Positions 59,712-64,000 of a DNA stretch of 64,000 nucleotides are shown here, piece after piece (position 1 is the stretch's first letter; every line of letters starts with the position of its first letter). The stretch is from Taibaiella sp. (GTDB lineage Bacteria; Bacteroidota; Bacteroidia; Chitinophagales; Chitinophagaceae). The notes beneath the pieces were generated by a model that was given only the letters and a program-made list of their open reading frames with translations, ran no database searches and was not told the DNA's origin. A program made the position numbers and the translations under genes. The DNA lies in contig JACDGL010000007.1 of the NCBI GenBank assembly GCA_013815385.1, positions 124,001 to 188,000 on the forward strand, read 5' to 3'.

Positions 59712-60215
59712 TTATAGGTTAGCAGTCGCATTTGCAGCCATTTTCTTATTCTGCCCATTGACGGCTACCACTGCCCAGATAATGCAGGCAATCCATACGA
59801 AGATGAGCCCGAAGCCTAACGTAACAAAGCCAATAATTACGCCCATAATTACCATTGCTATCCCTCCTCCAACACTACTGTATAGAAGCCCGAGCGGGCC
59901 GAATAGAAAGGTAAGAATGAAAGCCAGGCCTGCGCTTTTCTGTTTGCTGATGACCACAACGGTTTGCTGTGGTGCTTGTGTTTGCTGTTCCATTGTCTTA
60001 AATGTGTTTTTAAGAAATTTCTTATATGGTATTAAGTAATTTTTGAAATACAACTTAATGACTGTGTCTTCATATATTTCGGTTAATTCTTCATGTTTCT
60101 CATGAAATTTTTTTTGAAATTCTTCCTCTGATAGCTTCAGCTTAATTCTTAAATTGTTTACTGTGGATTCGAAAATATCATCTACCCCCTCGTATATTAA
60201 CCCTTTGAACTGCAT
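59712..60215 (-). CDS. Small membrane protein with helical N-terminal extension
   Basis: A 167-residue protein. The last 93 residues from MEQQTQAPQQ have two or three membrane helices (SAGLAFILTFLFGPLGLLYS, IAMVIMGVIIGFVTLGFGLI) of the TM2/YqaE-like type. The first 74 residues are charged and helical (KLSEEEFQKKFHEKHEELTE) and look coding, so I keep the long form. If translation starts at the internal ATG (59993) the product would be 93 residues. Role unknown. Confidence 0.6.
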   Translation of the reverse strand: MQFKGLIYEGVDDIFESTVNNLRIKLKLSEEEFQKKFHEKHEELTEIYEDTVIKLYFKNYLIPYKKFLKNTFKTMEQQTQAPQQTVVVISKQKSAGLAFILTFLFGPLGLLYSSVGGGIAMVIMGVIIGFVTLGFGLIFVWIACIIWAVVAVNGQNKKMAANATANL

Positions 60216-60307
60216 CTAAGTGTTTTTTAACAAGGTAACGAAAGCCCTAATACAGAAAATGTTTGACCTAATAAAAAAGCCGCTCTATCGAAACGGATGT
60301 AATCTAT

Positions 60308-60365
60308 GGCCAGACGGGAATTGAACCCGTACACCCATTACTGCATACAGAATTTTAAATCTTAT
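60308..60365. other. tRNA 3'-end-like fragment, second att-like scar
   Basis: On the minus strand it reads ...GTACGGGTTCAATTCCCGT, then CTGGCCAT: a T arm (ACGGG TTCAATT CCCGT) and acceptor strand without the rest of a tRNA. Similar but not identical to 61886-61935. Flanked by two copies of TGTTTGACC followed by an AATAAAAA-GCC segment near 60260 and 60395. Tied to an earlier integration, by analogy with the tRNA-Val fragment. The tRNA identity is unresolved. Confidence 0.5.
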
Positions 60366-60420
60366 AAGTAATCAAGGAAATTTACTAGGCCTTTAAATGT
60401 TTGACCTATGTTTGACCCAA

Positions 60421-60456
60421 TAAAAAGCCTTTCGAGGTTTTTACCGAAAGGCTTGA
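60421..60456 (-). terminator. Rho-independent terminator
   Basis: AAGCCTTTCG / CGAAAGGCTT stem, 10-nt loop, then TTTTTA on the minus strand. It lies 114 bp beyond the SLATT-like gene and may end the HNH/SLATT-like transcript. Confidence 0.75.
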
Positions 60457-60569
60457 TTTGCTGGTGGTGTGGGATGGAATTTCCCGCGACAAAATGATTT
60501 TCAGTCCTTTCTATAACATAAGTTGTAGTATTGTTGTAGTAAATAAAATAGCCGACCTTATGCGATCTG

Positions 60570-60773
60570 CTATATAGTACCTAATAATCCAGTTGCCGAC
60601 AAGATTTTCGCTATAAATGTATTGAAATCGAACATTGCAACAACGTCCAACACAGCACACAGCCATATGGTATAAGAAACGGATTCCCTTCTAATATCAC
60701 AGGCTTTAAAATGCTCTTTCGCTGAATAAAGCGTTTCTTCACCTAATTTTCTCAACAATTCATTTTCTTTCAT
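60570..60773 (-). CDS. Short SLATT-like membrane protein, 67 aa
   Basis: EETLYSAKEHFKACDIRRES followed by the hydrophobic VSYTIWLCAVLDVVAMF resembles the N-terminal part of SLATT domains, two-helix membrane effectors in bacterial defence systems. Only about 67 residues are present, so it is either a truncated remnant or a minimal version. The call rests on pattern memory. It lies 59 bp after the HNH gene on the same strand. Confidence 0.45.
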   Translation of the reverse strand: MKENELLRKLGEETLYSAKEHFKACDIRRESVSYTIWLCAVLDVVAMFDFNTFIAKILSATGLLGTI

Positions 60774-60832
60774 AATTATTTCTTAATTGGGTGATAGCCC
60801 ATGTGCTTTGCAGAATTCTCCAGGTATCAATT

Positions 60833-61693
60833 TTAATAGCTATTAGGTTTAACATTTGTATAGGTTACGCTGAAATTTCCGCTTTGAAACTTACATTCTG
60901 AATAGCAGAGTGATCTATTTTCGCTCTGATACTCTAAAAGAAACTCCATTCCATCTAAGTTACTTGGAAATGGTGGTTCCATCATTGGTAATGAATCTTT
61001 TCCGGTTCCCTCAAAACGGATTTCCAATTCTGCCGAGGAAGTGATATCAGCCAGCGGAGCAATATTATTTATTTTCGGGATAGCAGTAAGTTTAGTGAAA
61101 AATGGTGTATTCGGCTTATTTACAATTTTCAAATTGTACAGAGGCACAGATGAATTATTGTATATTTTGAAGTTGTATCTCCAAGAGATTTGAAAAATTC
61201 GCATGACATCAAATTCATGCAAAGGGCGACCTCCATTTTGTACCATAAGTTGTCTATTGAGAGGACTGTACCCCGTTTGCCATCTTGATCCGGAAACCCA
61301 AATAAGATCAGGTTCGGCATACGGTTTTACATTTGCGGCTACAGGTATATTCGCCGCTATTGCCTGTTGAGCTTGTAGTTCTGCAGAACTTTTCCATTGT
61401 TGAAGGACACCAACTGTGTATTTCGGCTCATCAGAATCAATAAGCTTTGCGCAATTCTGGCAAAGCCATAATCCATTGTCAGAATCTGATCTTTGTGCTG
61501 AACTTAACACTGGATTATATCGTTTCCCTCCTATTGCAGCTGCGGTGATATGAGCTCCTACTCCAATATTCACGGTTTCGTTTTTACTTTGTCCTGGCCC
61601 CAAAGTATTCTTTTTACAATCTGGATTAGAGCAAATACACCCAACGCGTGCAGCCAAAATTTTCTTAGTAGCAGCAGAAAAGTCGTCTCGCAT
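60833..61693 (-). CDS. HNH-like nuclease protein with C-terminal beta-sandwich
   Basis: Residues 1-110: LAARVGCICSNPDCKKNTLG, GVGAHITAAAIGGKRYNP, LWLCQNCAKLID and YTVGVLQQWK. This is the treble-clef HNH-type module found as the effector or accessory domain in many bacterial conflict systems; the zinc Cys pairs (CSNPDC, CQNC) and the His of AHI are present. Residues 130-286 are beta-rich, probably an Ig-like sensor. It lies near the right end of the island, with the SLATT-like gene, forming a candidate defence pair. Confidence 0.75.
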   Translation of the reverse strand: MRDDFSAATKKILAARVGCICSNPDCKKNTLGPGQSKNETVNIGVGAHITAAAIGGKRYNPVLSSAQRSDSDNGLWLCQNCAKLIDSDEPKYTVGVLQQWKSSAELQAQQAIAANIPVAANVKPYAEPDLIWVSGSRWQTGYSPLNRQLMVQNGGRPLHEFDVMRIFQISWRYNFKIYNNSSVPLYNLKIVNKPNTPFFTKLTAIPKINNIAPLADITSSAELEIRFEGTGKDSLPMMEPPFPSNLDGMEFLLEYQSENRSLCYSECKFQSGNFSVTYTNVKPNSY

Positions 61694-62084
61694 GTGTTGA
61701 TTTTTGCCTAAAGATATGTGTCATCAATAATGAGCGCCTAAAAGCTTTGCAGTTTCTTATTTCAATAGTTAACGTTTAGCTTTATAGAAACTTTATCAAA
61801 TTGAAAGAAATAAATCAAAAAATAGACAATAAGGATTTCATGGAAATAAAAAAGAAAAGGAGGAAATAATTCCAACCTTTCCTTTATGGTGCCATAGACG
61901 GGAGAACCCGTACACGCATTACCGCATACAGGATATTAGAGTTATTAAACGATTAGTATTACAAAATGTTTATAAATTACCTAATACTTATAACACCTAA
62001 TTAAGATTTAAAAATAAATCCATTAGGCTGGGTTGATACAAACAATTCCCTGTAAAGAGAGATATTTATATATGAATTATGTGA
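61694..62084. other. AT-rich right end of the island, with an att-like scar
   Basis: No gene is supported. The segment holds the upstream region of the HNH gene and the tRNA-like fragment listed next. Confidence 0.4.
61886..61935. other. tRNA 3'-end-like fragment, third att-like scar
   Basis: On the minus strand: TGTATGCGGTAATGCGTGTA then CGGGTTCTCCCGTCTATGGC. It shares most positions with the fragment at 60308-60365 but its T loop has lost three bases, so it is more decayed. Two related fragments 1.6 kb apart suggest an earlier element that enclosed the HNH and SLATT-like genes. Confidence 0.5.
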
Positions 62085-62126
62085 AAATAAAAAAGGGTTT
62101 CAAACTTATTAGTCTGAAACCCTTTT
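62085..62126 (-). terminator. Terminator of tRNA-Val
   Basis: A 12-bp perfect stem (AAAAGGGTTTCA / TGAAACCCTTTT, 12-nt loop) with a T run on the minus strand, starting 10 bp beyond the tRNA 3' end. An imperfect version stands beside the left repeat (44255-44281). Confidence 0.85.
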
Positions 62127-62135
62127 GTTATTCTG

Positions 62136-62210
62136 TGGAAGCACACGGGTTCGAACCGCGGACCCTCTGCTTGTAAGGCAGATGCTCTGAACCAGCTGAG
62201 CTATGCTTCC
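62136..62210 (-). tRNA. tRNA-Val (anticodon TAC)
   Basis: A 75-nt cloverleaf. Acceptor GGAAGCA/TGCTTCC, D arm GCTC...GAGC, anticodon stem TCTGC/GCAGA around CTTACAA (anticodon TAC, reads GUA and other valine codons), T arm CGCGG TTCGAAC CCGTG, discriminator A. The CCA end is not encoded. Its 3' part and downstream sequence are repeated at 44267-44338, making this the intact end of an integrated island. Confidence 0.95.
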
Positions 62211-62291
62211 ATCTGTTTTAAAATGGATTGCAAAGATAAGGGCGAATTTGATTTTGCCAAATACTTTTTCAAAGAAATTGTTTTTTCATAT

Positions 62292-63590
62292 TTATGCCTG
62301 GTACTGCTTCACAAAAGCAGCGGCAGCCTGCAATGTAGCTTGCACATCGGCCTCACTAACGGCCGTGCTTATGAACCACGTTTCGTAAGCAGACGGTGGT
62401 AAATAAATACCCGCCTGAAGCATGGCATGAAAGAATTTATTGAATAAAGTATTATCGGCCGAGGCCGCATCAGCAAAATTAGTAACGGGCTTACTGCTGA
62501 AATGCAGGCTGATCATAGACCCTACCCTGTTTATGACGTACGGAATACCGGAGGGGGCAAATACCTTATCCAGCTCCTGGTGCAGCTTTTGGGTAGTGTC
62601 AGTGAGCTTTGTATAGATAGATGGATCGTCTTTCAAAGTTTTGAGCATAGTGTAGCCTGCTATCATAGCTATGGGATTACCGCTAAGGGTACCTGCCTGG
62701 TATACATTGCCAAGTGGCGCTATGTGCTGCATTATCTCTCTGCGTCCGCCAAATGCACCTACCGGCAGACCACCACCTATTACCTTGCCATAGGTAACCA
62801 GATCGGCCCTGATACCGAGCAATTCCTGCGCGCCACCGGCCGCCAAACGAAAACCGGTCATCACCTCATCAAAAATGAAGACGATCCCTTCACGGTCACA
62901 TACAGACCTTAAGCCTTCTAAAAAGCCTTTTGATGGCGGTATGCAACCCATATTGCCGGCCACCGGCTCTATAATAATAGCTGCTACTTGGTCTTTATTA
63001 TTTCTTACTAATGTCTCTATGGCTTCCAGGTCATTGTAAGGCGCGGTAAGGGTATCATCCGATACGCTAGCTGGCACACCGGGAACCGTTTGTATATTAA
63101 AAGTAGCCAGGCCACTGCCCGCCTTTACCAAAAATGCATCGGCATGGCCGTGATAGCAACCTTCGAACTTAATGATCTTATTACGGCCGGTATAGCCCCG
63201 CGCCAGGCGTACAGCGCTCATACAAGCCTCTGTGCCGCTGCTTACCATCCGCACCATATCTACACCGGGCGCCATGCTGCATATCAGCTCGGCCATCTCT
63301 ATTTCCAGCTCGGTAGGCGCACCGTATGATGTAGAAAGCTTTGCGCGGTCGCATATGGCATTTACCACCGGCTCATAGGCGTGGCCCAGTATCATAGGCC
63401 CCCAGGAGTTGATATAATCTATATATTTATTTCCATCTGCATCATAGAGGTAAGCGCCCTTTGCTTCCTTAATAAATATGGGCGACCCGCCCACGCTTTT
63501 AAAAGCACGTACAGGTGAATTGACCCCGCCGGGTATAGACTGCTGCGCCCGGGCAAATAATGTGTTGCTGTTAGTTTGTGAGATAGACAT
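62292..63590 (-). CDS. hemL: Glutamate-1-semialdehyde 2,1-aminomutase
   Basis: PLP enzyme that makes 5-aminolevulinate in the C5 pathway to haem. The 432-residue protein has the class III aminotransferase pattern: [50 protein letters not shown], and the PLP-lysine segment [18 protein letters not shown] start at [12 protein letters not shown]; 12 codons upstream are open but not family-like. Normal chromosomal gene just outside the island. Confidence 0.95.
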   Translation of the reverse strand: MSISQTNSNTLFARAQQSIPGGVNSPVRAFKSVGGSPIFIKEAKGAYLYDADGNKYIDYINSWGPMILGHAYEPVVNAICDRAKLSTSYGAPTELEIEMAELICSMAPGVDMVRMVSSGTEACMSAVRLARGYTGRNKIIKFEGCYHGHADAFLVKAGSGLATFNIQTVPGVPASVSDDTLTAPYNDLEAIETLVRNNKDQVAAIIIEPVAGNMGCIPPSKGFLEGLRSVCDREGIVFIFDEVMTGFRLAAGGAQELLGIRADLVTYGKVIGGGLPVGAFGGRREIMQHIAPLGNVYQAGTLSGNPIAMIAGYTMLKTLKDDPSIYTKLTDTTQKLHQELDKVFAPSGIPYVINRVGSMISLHFSSKPVTNFADAASADNTLFNKFFHAMLQAGIYLPPSAYETWFISTAVSEADVQATLQAAAAFVKQYQA

Positions 63591-63623
63591 GTGGAGCTGT
63601 AATGTACAATACTGATTTGCGTG

Positions 63624-63631
63624 CAAAAGTA
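63624..63631 (-). promoter_or_regulatory. Bacteroidota-type -7 element upstream of hemL
   Basis: TACTTTTG on the minus strand fits TAnnTTTG, 34 bp from the hemL ATG. The -33 box is not obvious. Confidence 0.5.
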
Positions 63632-63687
63632 ATATTTCGCAGCTACACCAATGTCATTTAGTTATCAGTAATCGTACGATACAAAAG

Positions 63688-64000
63688 CTATCCACCCAAA
63701 TTCTTAATGCACTTTTTCATATCTATACCTTTACCCAAAACGCCTTTGAAGATATCGCCCTTCTTCTCTATACGTTTGATGGTATTTTCAATATTGAATT
63801 GCGCAGGATGCATACCGTGCTTTACCTCTTTCCACTCAAGCGGCGTAGAGACCGGGGCGCCGGGCTTAGGGCGCAGGCTGTAAACAGCGCTTAATGTCTG
63901 GCCCCTTCTGTTCTGAAGATAATCTACATAGATATGGTCTTTCTGCCTTTTGCTTAATGAGCGCTCCAGGGTGGTAATATCAGGCAGTTGCTCAGAGGCT
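63688..64000 (-). CDS. ligD: DNA ligase D, polymerase-domain C-terminus (partial)
   Basis: The last 103 codons are visible. YVDYLQNRRGQTLSAVYSLR, PGAPVSTPLEWKEV and HPAQFNIENTIKRI are characteristic of the primase-polymerase domain of LigD, used in bacterial non-homologous end joining with Ku. Whether ligase and nuclease domains precede this end cannot be seen. Because the protein ends with the polymerase domain, the order ligase-nuclease-polymerase is likely, as in many Bacteroidota. Stop TAG at 63690-63688. Confidence 0.88.
   Translation of the reverse strand, partial: ASEQLPDITTLERSLSKRQKDHIYVDYLQNRRGQTLSAVYSLRPKPGAPVSTPLEWKEVKHGMHPAQFNIENTIKRIEKKGDIFKGVLGKGIDMKKCIKNLGG

Overview
The window comes from a Bacteroidota chromosome, most likely a member of the Chitinophagaceae or a close relative. 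Evidence: two proteins with type IX secretion (T9SS) C-terminal sorting domains, DUF4199, DUF3667 and outer-membrane beta-barrel_3 families, LytS/LytTR regulation, TAnnTTTG-like -7 elements, and almost no Shine-Dalgarno sites. About two thirds is ordinary housekeeping DNA. The rest is accessory DNA in four places.

Layout. 1-5 kb: end of a TPR protein, ribH, an LutA-type Fe-S protein, a Rossmann oxidoreductase, OsmC, a LuxR-type membrane regulator with a DUF4199 protein (frameshifted), a small lipoprotein. 5-7.2 kb: repeat-rich DNA (a four-copy ~196-bp tandem array, dispersed repeats, inverted repeats). 7.2-11.4 kb: prs, rplY, DUF1697, trmH, a C1 peptidase. 11.9-14.1 kb: AT-rich insert with a three-gene operon (membrane protein, GRDP-like protein, TIR protein), a plausible defence unit. 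14.2-28.9 kb: an Fpg/Nei glycosylase with a zincless finger, an 80-bp repeat array, a 1,524-residue Pls/PosA-type NRPS, kdsC, iscX, fdx, plsC, ung and small enzymes. 28.9-34.1 kb: a RibD-like reductase with ACG where ATG is expected, then an SPFH / Tim44-like / tail-anchored module flanked by two copies of the 3' end of a radical SAM gene. 34.1-44.1 kb: a Y-family polymerase with a palindromic operator, a frameshifted NHL-repeat T9SS protein, pruA, a DEAD-box helicase. 44.27-62.21 kb: a genomic island. 62.3-64 kb: hemL and the end of ligD.

The island is the most interesting part. A 72-bp perfect direct repeat (44267-44338 and 62112-62183) covers the 3' two-thirds of tRNA-Val plus its downstream sequence. 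The right copy belongs to the intact tRNA gene; the left is a fragment lying beside a truncated tyrosine integrase. Inside are two diverged copies of one gene set: a small exported protein (signal ending FAPAP), a one-TM protein with a GYG-F/Y-APNV motif (SdpA-like), and a polytopic HTTM protein (SdpB-like). Between them lie a LytS/LytTR two-component system, a serine hydrolase, an odd XRE fusion and a 44-residue membrane ORF. Only the set whose exported protein has cysteines in its mature part also carries a DCC-family thiol oxidoreductase. I propose an Sdp-like secreted peptide-toxin or signal system in two versions. The right end of the island holds an HNH protein, a short SLATT-like membrane protein and two more tRNA-like 3' fragments, which suggests repeated integration.

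Caution: two genes carry apparent single-base deletions and a third has a lost start codon. Assembly error must be excluded before these are treated as biology. All family assignments come from reading motifs; no search was run.
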